From: Oscillospiraceae bacterium
Lineage (GTDB): Bacteria > Bacillota > Clostridia > Oscillospirales > Ruminococcaceae
Reading direction: 5' to 3'
Assembly (NCBI GenBank): GCA_017541275.1
Contig: JAFXZM010000040.1
Coordinates: 1-52,086, forward strand
Length of the DNA: 52,086 bases
The position numbers and the translations under genes are program-made. Position 1 is the stretch's first letter. Each line of letters begins with the position of its first letter. Shown in pieces: positions 16,762 to 24,287 of this stretch. The notes under the pieces are model-generated. The model worked only from the letters and a program-made list of their open reading frames with translations. It ran no database searches and was not told the origin of the DNA.

Positions 16762-17832
16762 ATGAATGAAATTGATGAGATCCGAGGGATTGCCTCCCGG
16801 ACCGGTGTGTTCCTTCCGGTCATTCATGATACAGAGGCGCTGAATCAGCCGGCGGAGCTGCACGGCGTGACGCTTCCGAACCGCGCTGTGCTGCAGATGA
16901 CAAGCGGCTTTGATGCGGATGAAAGCGGTGCGCCGTCTGAGGAAACCGTCGCACGCTATGCAAATGCCGTGCGCGGCCGCCTTTACAGCATCGTATACCT
17001 GGAGCCTGCGGCGATTACGCCGGATGCACGGTCACAGGAATGGCAGCTTGTCCTTTCAGAGCGGACGCAGAACGCCTTTGCAAAGCTGTGCGAAGCAATC
17101 AGAGCTGCTTCGCAGGAAGCGCACGGCAGTGCGCCGCTCATCATTGCGCTGCTCGATCATGCAGGACACAGGGCACTTTCCCCTGCCGCTGCCGAATGCA
17201 GTCCGAGCATGCCGACCCATGCGCCGCTGATCTCTGACGATGATCTGACAAGGCTGGTCATCTCCTGCGGCGAAGCCGCCAGAGCAGCGGAAACTGCCGG
17301 TGTTTCCGGAATCGCCCTGAATGTCAGCGGCAGAAACCTGTTCGGCGAAAGCCTTGCAGCATATCACCGCCCCGGAAAATTCGGCGGCGACTTCGATGAC
17401 CGCAGCCGCTTTATCCGCGACTGCTACACCGCAATGAAAATGACGACAGCTTCACTCTTTTTCAGCATTCGCCTGAGTCTGAGCGACGGCCTCCCGCAGC
17501 CCGACGGCTGGGGCATGTCCATCAGCGGCAGCGCACCGGATATCTATGAGCCGTCCCTGCTCCTGAAGATTCTGCGCGAGCTGTACGGCGCGGAGCTCGT
17601 TTCCTGTGAGATCGGCATTCCGGGTATCAACTGGATGGCCGAACCGGAGGCCGAGGATGAAATAATCCGGCTGAGCCGCCTGTGTACCTGCATTGCAATG
17701 GTTGACAGCAATTTGCAGCAGAATGTGCAGCTTGTGCTGCCGGAGCAGGCAGAGCAGACGATTCCGTTCAGCAATCTCGCGGCCGGCATGATCGGCGGAG
17801 AATTCGCATCCTTTGCCGGATATCTCGGATAA
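16762..17832 (+). CDS. Degenerate Old Yellow Enzyme-like TIM barrel protein
   Basis: A 356-residue protein with the layout of the FMN-binding barrel of NADH:flavin oxidoreductases (Old Yellow Enzyme family). The opening PAELHGVTLPNRAVLQM mimics the family start, and KFGGDFDDRSRFIRD corresponds to the conserved GGSxENRxRF helix. However, the substrate-binding His/Asn-His motif after that position is replaced (ALNVSGRNLFGES). The Cys-rich 4Fe-4S segment and C-terminal NAD domain of the larger members are also absent. It may be a divergent or catalytically changed relative. The ATG at 16762 has AAAGG 11 nt upstream. It precedes rqcH by 33 bp, probably in one transcript. Confidence 0.6.
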   Translation: MNEIDEIRGIASRTGVFLPVIHDTEALNQPAELHGVTLPNRAVLQMTSGFDADESGAPSEETVARYANAVRGRLYSIVYLEPAAITPDARSQEWQLVLSERTQNAFAKLCEAIRAASQEAHGSAPLIIALLDHAGHRALSPAAAECSPSMPTHAPLISDDDLTRLVISCGEAARAAETAGVSGIALNVSGRNLFGESLAAYHRPGKFGGDFDDRSRFIRDCYTAMKMTTASLFFSIRLSLSDGLPQPDGWGMSISGSAPDIYEPSLLLKILRELYGAELVSCEIGIPGINWMAEPEAEDEIIRLSRLCTCIAMVDSNLQQNVQLVLPEQAEQTIPFSNLAAGMIGGEFASFAGYLG

Positions 17833-17865
17833 CCGGAGCCAAACCGCAGAAACGGAGGGAGAAGC

Positions 17866-19620
17866 ATGGCGCTCGACGGCGCATTTCTGCACTGCATCCG
17901 CGATGAGCTGCTGCCGCTGACCGGCAGCAGGATCGACAAAATCTATCAGCCCTCCCGCGATGAGCTGGTGCTCTCCTTTCGCGGAAAGGGCGGGGCAGTC
18001 CGCGTGCTGTTTTCGGTCTCGGCGGACGCTGCCCGTGTTCACATCACCGAAACCTCGCCGGAAAATCCCGCCAAACCGCCGATGTTCTGCATGCTGCTGC
18101 GCAAGCATATCAGCGGCGGAAAGCTCGAAGCGATCGAACAGGACGGGCTGGAGCGCATTCTGCGATTCCGCATCCGTGCAAATAATGAGCTCGGTGATTC
18201 CGTTGTGCTGACGCTGGTCTGCGAGATCATGGGGCGCTTTTCCAACGTCATTCTTGTGAATGAGCATGGCCGGATCATAGACAGTCTGCGGCGCGTCGAT
18301 GAGGAGATCTCCCGCGTCAGACTGGTGCTGCCGGCTATGGAATATGCCGCGCCGCCGAGAGAGCAGCGCATCTGCCTGACCGATACGGATGACGATGCAG
18401 TCAGAAGGGCTGCCGCAGATTGTCCGGCAATGCCGCTTGCAAAAGCGCTGATCCGGCTGTTTGAGGGGATTTCGCCGGTCGTTGCACGCGAATGGGAGTT
18501 TTATACCGGACACGGCGCGGCAGTCAGCCTGCCGCTCGATGAAGCACAGATGCAGCGGCTTCTGTTTATGATTCACAGGACGCAGGAGGCGCTTGCAGAC
18601 CCCAAAAAGCGTATTTTTATGACGCTCCGCACCAAGGAGGGGCTGCTCAAGGATTTCTCTTTCCTGCGCATTTCACAGTACGGTGCGCTGATGATCTCTG
18701 CGGAGTATCCCTCCGCATGCGGCACCCTCGATGCATTTTATGCGCAGCGTGACCGGGAATCGCGGCTGCGGCAGCGGGCAAACGATCTGTTCCGTTTTCT
18801 TGCAAATACCTCCGAGCGGATTGCAAAGCGCGTCGCGGTGCAGAAGCATGAGCTGCTGGAATGTGATTCCATGGAGGAGGACCGCAGACGCGGTGACCTG
18901 ATCTCCGCAAATCTCTACCGCATTTCGCGCGGCGATTCTGCCGTCACCGTCGAGGACTTCTATCAGGAGGATGCACCGTCTGTCACGATTCCGCTCGATG
19001 TCCGGCTGACCCCCGCACAGAATGCACAGGCATATTACAAAAAATACCGAAAGGCCTGTACTGCGAAGAAAATGCTGACCGGCCTGATCGAAAACGGGGA
19101 GCAGGAGGTGCAGTATATCGACAGCGTATTTGATGCGCTGACACGCGCCGAATGCGAATCCGATATCGCGCAGCTCCGGCTGGAGCTGACTGAGCAGGGG
19201 TATCTCCGCGAAAACAAAAAGGCCGGAAAGCCGCTCAAGCCGATGCAGCCGCTGCATTTTGTTTCGTCGGACGGATTTGATATCTATGTGGGGCGGAATA
19301 ATCTTCAGAATGACCGGCTGACGCTGAAATTCGCAGAAAAAACTGATATCTGGCTGCATACGCAGCTTGTCCACGGTGCGCATGTAATCCTTGTGACGAA
19401 CGGCCGCACGCCGCCTGACCGGACAGTGGAGGAGGCCGCGATGCTTGCCGCCTATTACAGCAAGGGGCGCGATTCCGCACAGGTCAAGGTTGATTACTGT
19501 CCTGCGAAATTCGTTAAGAAGCCGGCAGGCGCACGCCCCGGTATGGTGATCTATACCAATTATCAGACTGCATTTCTGACGCCTGACGCAGCACTCGCCG
19601 AGCGTCTGCGTGCAGATTGA
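17866..19620 (+). CDS. rqcH: Ribosome quality control factor RqcH (NFACT family)
   Basis: 584 residues, the expected size. Known of the family: RqcH binds 50S subunits obstructed by peptidyl-tRNA and recruits tRNA-Ala to add C-terminal Ala tails, marking stalled chains for degradation. Seen here: an NFACT-N domain opening MALDGAFL and containing MLLRKHISGGKL and NNELGD...EIMGRFSNVILV; a central helical and coiled-coil part (about 270-440); and an NFACT-R domain with DIYVGRNNLQND and DIWLHTQLVHGAHVIL. GGAGGGA lies 6 nt before the ATG. Older annotations call such proteins fibronectin-binding; no secretion signal is present. Confidence 0.95.
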   Translation: MALDGAFLHCIRDELLPLTGSRIDKIYQPSRDELVLSFRGKGGAVRVLFSVSADAARVHITETSPENPAKPPMFCMLLRKHISGGKLEAIEQDGLERILRFRIRANNELGDSVVLTLVCEIMGRFSNVILVNEHGRIIDSLRRVDEEISRVRLVLPAMEYAAPPREQRICLTDTDDDAVRRAAADCPAMPLAKALIRLFEGISPVVAREWEFYTGHGAAVSLPLDEAQMQRLLFMIHRTQEALADPKKRIFMTLRTKEGLLKDFSFLRISQYGALMISAEYPSACGTLDAFYAQRDRESRLRQRANDLFRFLANTSERIAKRVAVQKHELLECDSMEEDRRRGDLISANLYRISRGDSAVTVEDFYQEDAPSVTIPLDVRLTPAQNAQAYYKKYRKACTAKKMLTGLIENGEQEVQYIDSVFDALTRAECESDIAQLRLELTEQGYLRENKKAGKPLKPMQPLHFVSSDGFDIYVGRNNLQNDRLTLKFAEKTDIWLHTQLVHGAHVILVTNGRTPPDRTVEEAAMLAAYYSKGRDSAQVKVDYCPAKFVKKPAGARPGMVIYTNYQTAFLTPDAALAERLRAD

Positions 19621-19654
19621 AACAGGCCTGCTCCTCTCGAGTACGCACGCGGCC

Positions 19655-19683
19655 TTGACAAATCAGACAGAATCGCTTATAAT
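19655..19683 (+). promoter_or_regulatory. Consensus sigma-A promoter of Csm6-like operon
   Basis: A perfect TTGACA (19655-19660), 17 bp, TATAAT (19678-19683). The first ten spacer bases resemble those of the promoter at 42455 (both read TTGACAAATCAGA). Confidence 0.92.
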
Positions 19684-19763
19684 AGAATCGGTATTTTTGT
19701 CTGATACGGAATGTATCCGGAAAACTGCCTACATCTCAGCCAATGAACGAAGGGAGCGATTCC

Positions 19764-21206
19764 ATGAAAATTCTGTTTTCGCCTGTCGCAGATGCCGGCG
19801 CCGAAGCCGCGCTGCATGCCTGCTGCTGCAATGTGCAGCCTGAGCTTGTTTATTTGTATCTTCCGGCCGGAACCGGGCTTGCCGAGCCGCTGTATGATGC
19901 GCTCAGCAGCGAATATTCGGTTCGCGTGTTTGAGCGTAATGCAATCGCACAGAACCCCGCAGAGGATGTGCTGCTGGCCGATATGAGCAGTGTCCTGACG
20001 GAGATTCGCCGTAGCAATCCGGAGGCGGAGATCTATCTGGATACCACTGCCGGAACCGAGGAAATGCAGAATGCGATGATCGACCTGATTACCGCGACCG
20101 GGCTGAATCTTCTGCCGGCACTTTCGGCGGAGGCAGGTCTGTCCGGGGAGGCGCCGGCCGATACGCCCTTCGATGCGCCCTCCGATGCGCCGGCCGATGC
20201 GGATATTCCGATGAACACGGATGCAGAGGCGCCTGCTGATGCTCCGGAGGAAGCAGCCGGCATGCCGGAGAATCCGGAAGAACCGGATGCACCGGCGGTT
20301 GTACTGCCGGAGGAAGGGGAACCTCCCGCGGCAGAGCCCGAAGCAGCGAATGCCGTTTCGGCGGCAGACGTTGAAAAGCTGCTGGCAGAGCAGACCGAAA
20401 CAGTCACGGCTTCGGTTACGGCATCCGTTACAAAAGCCCTGACCGCACAGCAGCTTTCGGCACTGATCGACGCCTATGATTATTCCGGTGCGCTGAATCT
20501 GGCGCGCAGTGCCGGTGATGCGGTTCCGCCGCAGCTTTCGGCGCTTCTGGAGGCTGTCGTTCAGCGGAGCCGCGGCAGATTCATGGAGGCGCAGCAGGCA
20601 TGCAGAGCATGCGGACAGGCAGCGCTGATGCCGGATGCATCACTGACTGCCGAATACTGCCTGACCCTCAGCCTGTATCTGAAGCGGCAGGATTATACCG
20701 GCTTTCTCCGTGCGCTCCCGCCGGTTCTGATTGAGCTTCTGATTGCCGCAATCCGTACAAAGTTCAGTATGGATATCACTCAATATATGATTTTCGGCAG
20801 CAGAAAATGGGATCACAGCAAGCTGGTCATGGGGCAGATGGCCGGCAAATTCAAGGAATCGTATACCTATCACCAGAAACCGAAGCCCGGCAATCTCGGT
20901 GTTTTTGTGACAACGGCGAATCTGTCAAACCTGATCGAAAATCTGGTTGTGCCGCGGAAGGATGCACAGATGATGCTCGATACGCTGAAGCTGCGGCTTG
21001 ATATCGAGGAAAAGACCCGTGCGCTGGCATCGTTTACGCTGCGCGGCGCCACGGCACAGGATATTCAGGCAGCGTGCGGCCATACGCCGGAGGAGCTGCT
21101 TCAGATGATTCTGAATTATGCACGGAATTACACGGATATCTCCCTGAGCGACGAGTATCTGCGCTCCTATCAGACGATAAATGAGGCATTGAAGGCGATG
21201 CTCTGA
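19764..21206 (+). CDS. Csm6-like CARF protein with degenerate HEPN domain
   Basis: A 480-residue cytoplasmic protein. Residues 1-120 match the CARF domain of type III CRISPR Csm6 ribonucleases: MKILFSPVAD at the start, ELVYLYLP at 27-34, and DTTAGTEEMQNA at 93-104, which fits the ligand-binding NxSSGTPQM loop. Residues about 121-200 are an acidic Pro/Ala/Glu-rich insertion. Residues about 228-480 look like the Csm6 helical plus HEPN region (ALIDAYDYSGAL, then FLRALPPVLIELL). Where active Csm6 has RNxxAH, this protein has RALASF (R419 to F424), so the catalytic His is missing. Known Csm6 senses cyclic oligoadenylate and cuts RNA. Here I infer at most ligand sensing. No CRISPR array or cas gene is in the window. 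The ATG at 19764 is placed by GAAGGGA; an in-frame ATG at 19743 lies before it. Confidence 0.7.
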   Translation: MKILFSPVADAGAEAALHACCCNVQPELVYLYLPAGTGLAEPLYDALSSEYSVRVFERNAIAQNPAEDVLLADMSSVLTEIRRSNPEAEIYLDTTAGTEEMQNAMIDLITATGLNLLPALSAEAGLSGEAPADTPFDAPSDAPADADIPMNTDAEAPADAPEEAAGMPENPEEPDAPAVVLPEEGEPPAAEPEAANAVSAADVEKLLAEQTETVTASVTASVTKALTAQQLSALIDAYDYSGALNLARSAGDAVPPQLSALLEAVVQRSRGRFMEAQQACRACGQAALMPDASLTAEYCLTLSLYLKRQDYTGFLRALPPVLIELLIAAIRTKFSMDITQYMIFGSRKWDHSKLVMGQMAGKFKESYTYHQKPKPGNLGVFVTTANLSNLIENLVVPRKDAQMMLDTLKLRLDIEEKTRALASFTLRGATAQDIQAACGHTPEELLQMILNYARNYTDISLSDEYLRSYQTINEALKAML

Positions 21207-21219
21207 TCTGTCATAGTGC

Positions 21220-21260
21220 TTCTGTCTGACAGAGCTGTACCGTTTGAAAGCCAGACAGAA
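21220..21260 (+). promoter_or_regulatory. Leader hairpin before small membrane protein gene
   Basis: TTCTGTCTG (21220-21228) is the exact complement of CAGACAGAA (21252-21260). The right arm ends beside the GGAGG at 21262-21266, so folding could affect translation of the next gene or stabilise the transcript. No promoter is seen here. Confidence 0.4.
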
Positions 21261-21275
21261 CGGAGGCATGCTGAA

Positions 21276-21509
21276 ATGGAATATATCAGTGAGATTGTTA
21301 CACTGGGGCTGATTTTCGGGGTTCCTGCGCTCATCTTCCTCTGGGCCGCCGTGTCGGTGATTCGGTTCCGGAAACGGGACAGACAGGACAAACAGCAATG
21401 CCGGAGCCGGAAGATCATGCTGATTCTTTCGGTATCTGCCGCCGGAATCATGGGCGTGTCGATTCTTGTGCTGCTGATCCTGCTGATGCAGTCTTTGGCA
21501 CATATGTGA
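21276..21509 (+). CDS. Small two-TM membrane protein
   Basis: A 77-residue protein with two hydrophobic segments (about 7-27 and 50-72) separated by a strongly basic loop (RFRKRDRQDKQQCRSRK), predicting a hairpin with a cytoplasmic loop. GGAGG lies 9 nt before the ATG. I do not recognise a family. It sits 70 bp after the Csm6-like gene with no terminator between, and 10 bp before another tiny membrane gene, so all four genes up to 22637 may form one transcript. Confidence 0.65.
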   Translation: MEYISEIVTLGLIFGVPALIFLWAAVSVIRFRKRDRQDKQQCRSRKIMLILSVSAAGIMGVSILVLLILLMQSLAHM

Positions 21510-21519
21510 GGGAACAGAA

Positions 21520-21657
21520 ATGAATGAAACAGTATTTCGCAGAATTCTCACGGCAGTGACGGTGCTCGGCATTCTCAGCATCATCGCACTGACCGTCTAT
21601 ACATGGCTGCTGTACCGCGACTGTTCGGTTCTGACCTATATTGCGAACAAGGGGTGA
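21520..21657 (+). CDS. 45-residue single-TM protein
   Basis: An ATG at 21520 opens a 45-residue frame ending at 21657 with one hydrophobic segment (about 10-32) and short charged ends (MNETVFRRI at the start, YIANKG at the end). It begins 10 bp after the previous stop and ends 8 bp before the next start. The GAGGGAA upstream overlaps the previous stop. It is supported by this tight packing rather than by recognised homology. Confidence 0.55.
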   Translation: MNETVFRRILTAVTVLGILSIIALTVYTWLLYRDCSVLTYIANKG

Positions 21658-21665
21658 GTGCGGCA

Positions 21666-22637
21666 ATGCGAACCAAACTGATGAAACAGCTTGCGTCGGT
21701 CTTTGCACTGATTCTCGCATTTGCAGCATTCGATCTCGCGGTCTGGCAGGGGATTACCCGGCGGTATATCGACCGGCACAGCGATGAAATGAAGCGCAGC
21801 TCCGTTGCGGTATCGGCCTTTCTTCCCTTCGACCCGGATTCGCGGATCGTCAGGGTCGAATCCGGGCTTACGCTTTCGGGCGACCTGCCTGTTCTGGACG
21901 GTGCCGCCGCACTCTACCCGATGTACGCGGCCTTTGCCCATGCGGTTTATCCGCCTGACAGCGTTCAGTTTGACGGCAAGGATTTTACCCCGGAAAGTGC
22001 TGTGCAGTACACCAATACCCGCGGCGCATACAAAGCGGTTGTCGATGGTACGGCGGATGTCGTGTTTTGTGCAAAGCCGTCGGCGGAGCAGCTTGCATAT
22101 GCCAAAGAACAGGGCGCTGAGCTGGAGCTCGTTCCGATCGGAAAAGAGGCCTTTGTGTTTGTTGTGAGCAGTGATAACCCGGTCGATAATCTGACTGTCG
22201 AACAGGTGCGGAGCATCTTCTCCGGACAGTATACCAAATGGTCGGAGGTCGGGGGCGATGATACCTTTATCGACGCCGTACAGCGCAATACAGGCAGCGG
22301 CAGTCAGACCGCGATGCTGAATTTCATGGGCGGCATTCCGATGAAACGCTCTCTGCGCGGCGCACTCTCCGGCAGGGCGATCGGCTATTCCTTCCGCTAT
22401 TATGCAGGAGATATGGCCGGCACAAACGGTGTGAAGATGCTTTCACTCAACGGCGTCAGCCCCGATGCTGCGCATATCGCAGACGGCAGCTACCCGGTCA
22501 GCAGCAATTTCTATGCCGTGTACAACAAAGCAAATGACAATGAAAATATCCCGCGCCTGATCGACTTCATTCTCTCGGAGGAGGGGCAGCAGATCGTCGC
22601 GCAGAGCGGATATGTTCCGCTTCATGCAGCGGAATAA
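21666..22637 (+). CDS. Membrane-anchored PstS-like substrate-binding protein
   Basis: A 323-residue protein. One N-terminal membrane segment (about 7-28) would leave the rest outside the cell. The ectodomain resembles PstS-type periplasmic binding proteins: PVLDGAAALYPMYAAFAHAVYP, FVFVVSSDNPVDNLTVEQVRSIFSGQYTKWSEVGG, and RNTGSGSQTAMLNFMGG. In this family the TGSGS-type loop contacts a phosphate-like anion. No pst permease or ATPase genes are nearby, and there is no lipobox Cys, so it may be a sensor or an accessory protein rather than a transporter component. AAGGGGTGA lies 8 nt before the ATG at 21666. A terminator follows. Confidence 0.8.
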   Translation: MRTKLMKQLASVFALILAFAAFDLAVWQGITRRYIDRHSDEMKRSSVAVSAFLPFDPDSRIVRVESGLTLSGDLPVLDGAAALYPMYAAFAHAVYPPDSVQFDGKDFTPESAVQYTNTRGAYKAVVDGTADVVFCAKPSAEQLAYAKEQGAELELVPIGKEAFVFVVSSDNPVDNLTVEQVRSIFSGQYTKWSEVGGDDTFIDAVQRNTGSGSQTAMLNFMGGIPMKRSLRGALSGRAIGYSFRYYAGDMAGTNGVKMLSLNGVSPDAAHIADGSYPVSSNFYAVYNKANDNENIPRLIDFILSEEGQQIVAQSGYVPLHAAE

Positions 22638-22647
22638 CAATACATAA

Positions 22648-22682
22648 CCCGTACAGCCTTTTTCAGACTGTGCGGGCTTTTC
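22648..22682 (+). terminator. Terminator after PstS-like gene
   Basis: CCCGTACAG (22648-22656) pairs with CTGTGCGGG (22668-22676, one G-T pair), followed by CTTTTC. Confidence 0.8.
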
Positions 22683-22769
22683 TTTGCAGACTGTGTCGAA
22701 ATCTGCCGCTCCTGCATATGCTGGTACTGTACAGAGGCAATCGCCCGACGGGCTGCCGTTCACTGTACA

Positions 22770-22797
22770 TTGCACATGGTGCATTGCACACGGTGCA
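22770..22797 (+). promoter_or_regulatory. Tandem palindromic operator-like repeats before cotJA
   Basis: Two adjacent 14-bp copies, TTGCACATGGTGCA and TTGCACACGGTGCA, each contain the palindrome TGCAC-N3-GTGCA. They end 28 bp before the cotJA start and look like a two-site operator. No clear sigma-A promoter is visible nearby. Confidence 0.55.
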
Positions 22798-22825
22798 AAT
22801 CCATTCTGCAGAAAGGAGTATCGGT

Positions 22826-23059
22826 ATGCTACAGGATATGACTGTTCCGGCAGCACCGCAGGGTGTCTTTCCGGCTCAGATGTCCCTCGCCATGGCCTAT
22901 GTGCCGTACCAGACTTGGGAGCAGCCGCTCGGCGCAGGGGAAGCATTGCAGGCGGGAACTGTGTTTCCGTCACTCGTAAAGCCGTTTTGCATGGGGAAAG
23001 GAGGCGCTGACAATGGCAGAGATGCGGTTGCAGTCTTTGGATTCGATGGGAAGGGCTGA
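22826..23059 (+). CDS. cotJA: Spore coat associated protein CotJA-like
   Basis: 77 residues. The core MAYVPYQTWEQPLGAGEALQ followed by GTVFPSLVKPF is the CotJA signature. In Bacillus, CotJA is needed with CotJC for coat assembly. AAAGGA precedes the ATG. The C-terminal 16 residues run over the start of cotJB (47-bp overlap), so the three cotJ genes are one operon. Confidence 0.85.
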   Translation: MLQDMTVPAAPQGVFPAQMSLAMAYVPYQTWEQPLGAGEALQAGTVFPSLVKPFCMGKGGADNGRDAVAVFGFDGKG

Positions 23060-23300
23060 GCTGCTTTGCGAGGCGCAGTCGCATGAGTTTGCAATGCGTG
23101 ACCTCGCTCTGTATCTCGACACGCACCCGACCGATACAGAGGCGCTTAACGCATTCCTCGATCATAAAAAGGCATACAAAAAGTACGCCTCAGTCTTTGC
23201 AGACCGCTTCGGCGCACTGACTATGCAGCAGGTTGAACAGGAGAACGGCTGGGCTGCGTGGAGCAATACACCGTGGCCGTGGGAAAAGGAGGCGAACTGA
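23013..23300 (+). CDS. cotJB: Spore coat protein CotJB-like
   Basis: 95 residues with the CotJB pattern: an N-terminal helix (LLCEAQSHEFAMRDLALYLDTHPTDTEAL shortened here to its key HEFAMRDLALYLDTHP), the middle HKKAYKKYASVF, and the C-terminal tryptophan-rich WAAWSNTPWPWEKE. AAAGGAGG precedes the ATG. It overlaps cotJA and abuts cotJC directly. The molecular role of CotJB is unknown even in Bacillus. Confidence 0.88.
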   Translation: MAEMRLQSLDSMGRAELLCEAQSHEFAMRDLALYLDTHPTDTEALNAFLDHKKAYKKYASVFADRFGALTMQQVEQENGWAAWSNTPWPWEKEAN

Positions 23301-23957
23301 ATGTTTCAGTATGAAAAGGCTTTGCAGTACCCTGTGAAAATCGCTCGGCCGAACGCCAGACTTGCTAAGATGATTATGTCCCAGCTTGGCGGCCCGAACG
23401 GTGAGCTCGGCGCATCCATGCGTTATCTGAACCAGCGTTACACCATGCCGCTCCGGGAGCTTCAGGGCTTGCTGACTGACATCGGAACGGAAGAGCTTTC
23501 TCACATGGAAATGGTATCTTCGATTGTGTACCAGCTTACAAAGGGTATGACACCGGAGCAGCTTGAGGCACAGGGCTTTGCGGATTATTTTGTCGATCAC
23601 ACGACGGGGATTTATCCGGTCAGTGCATCGGGCATACCGTTCTCGGCAGCGACTTTCCAGTCAGTCGGTGATGCGATCGCCGATCTCAATGAAGACCTCG
23701 CAGCGGAGCAAAAAGCACGCACGACCTATGACAATATTCTCCGCCTCGCAGATGACCCGGATGTCCGGGATGTGATCCGTTTTCTGCGTGAACGTGAGAT
23801 CGTTCATTATCAGCGGTTTGGTGAGGGCCTCCGTCTGATTCAGGATCAACTGAGCCGGTATACGCCGGATCCGTCCAATCCGTATGCAGTGAATCCGTCG
23901 TTTGACCCGATCGGCGGGCCGCCGCAGCCCCGGATGCGCAAGCGATCATCAATCTGA
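23301..23957 (+). CDS. cotJC: Manganese catalase family protein CotJC
   Basis: 218 residues, close to the CotJC length. It belongs to the dimanganese catalase family, which splits hydrogen peroxide. All five expected metal ligands can be placed on the four-helix bundle: E35, E65, H68, E136 and H169, so an active dinuclear site is likely. The C-terminal 30 residues are Pro-rich with a basic end. It starts immediately after the cotJB stop. In a cellulolytic Ruminococcus its role may be peroxide defence rather than spore coat formation; that is inference. Confidence 0.92.
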   Translation: MFQYEKALQYPVKIARPNARLAKMIMSQLGGPNGELGASMRYLNQRYTMPLRELQGLLTDIGTEELSHMEMVSSIVYQLTKGMTPEQLEAQGFADYFVDHTTGIYPVSASGIPFSAATFQSVGDAIADLNEDLAAEQKARTTYDNILRLADDPDVRDVIRFLREREIVHYQRFGEGLRLIQDQLSRYTPDPSNPYAVNPSFDPIGGPPQPRMRKRSSI

Positions 23958-23959
23958 CG

Positions 23960-24048
23960 GGTCAGACCTGTCTGACCGAAAGCATTTTTGTGCCGCCGGC
24001 TTTGTGCGGCACTGCCGAAACAGCCGGTATGCCTTTCCGCATACCGGC
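23960..24048 (+). terminator. Three consecutive hairpins after cotJC
   Basis: GGTCAGA/TCTGACC (23960-23977) is followed by AAGCATTTTTG. Then come GTGCCGC/GCGGCAC (23990-24012) and the perfect 10-bp GCCGGTATGC/GCATACCGGC (24023-24048). The first is the likely cotJ terminator. The third nearly repeats the hairpin at 27442-27473. Confidence 0.7.
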
Positions 24049-24204
24049 TGGCTTATTCTGCTGCATTTGTAATCTGAATCAACGGCGTGTCCGAATCAAT
24101 GTGCCGGGCAGTAATCCTAGGTGTTTGCTTCCTGTGAAAATGCAAAAGATTTTCTCTTATCATTGCTGCGTTTCATAGAATCCGTCCAATCTAACAAATA
24201 TCTA

Positions 24205-24233
24205 TTGCGTATTGAGAAAAAACGTGCTATAAT
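24205..24233 (+). promoter_or_regulatory. Sigma-A promoter of LRR-cohesin-dockerin gene
   Basis: TTGCGT (24205-24210), 17 bp, TATAAT (24228-24233), about 40 bp before GAAAGGA. Confidence 0.7.
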
Positions 24234-24287
24234 ACCAGTGTGCGATATTGTCCTGCTGCGGCGGGAATCAGAAAGGACGGATGAACT

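Noticed and set aside
21666-22637. Start of a phosphate ABC transporter operon (pstSCAB)
   Set aside because: A terminator follows the gene and no permease or ATPase genes are present.
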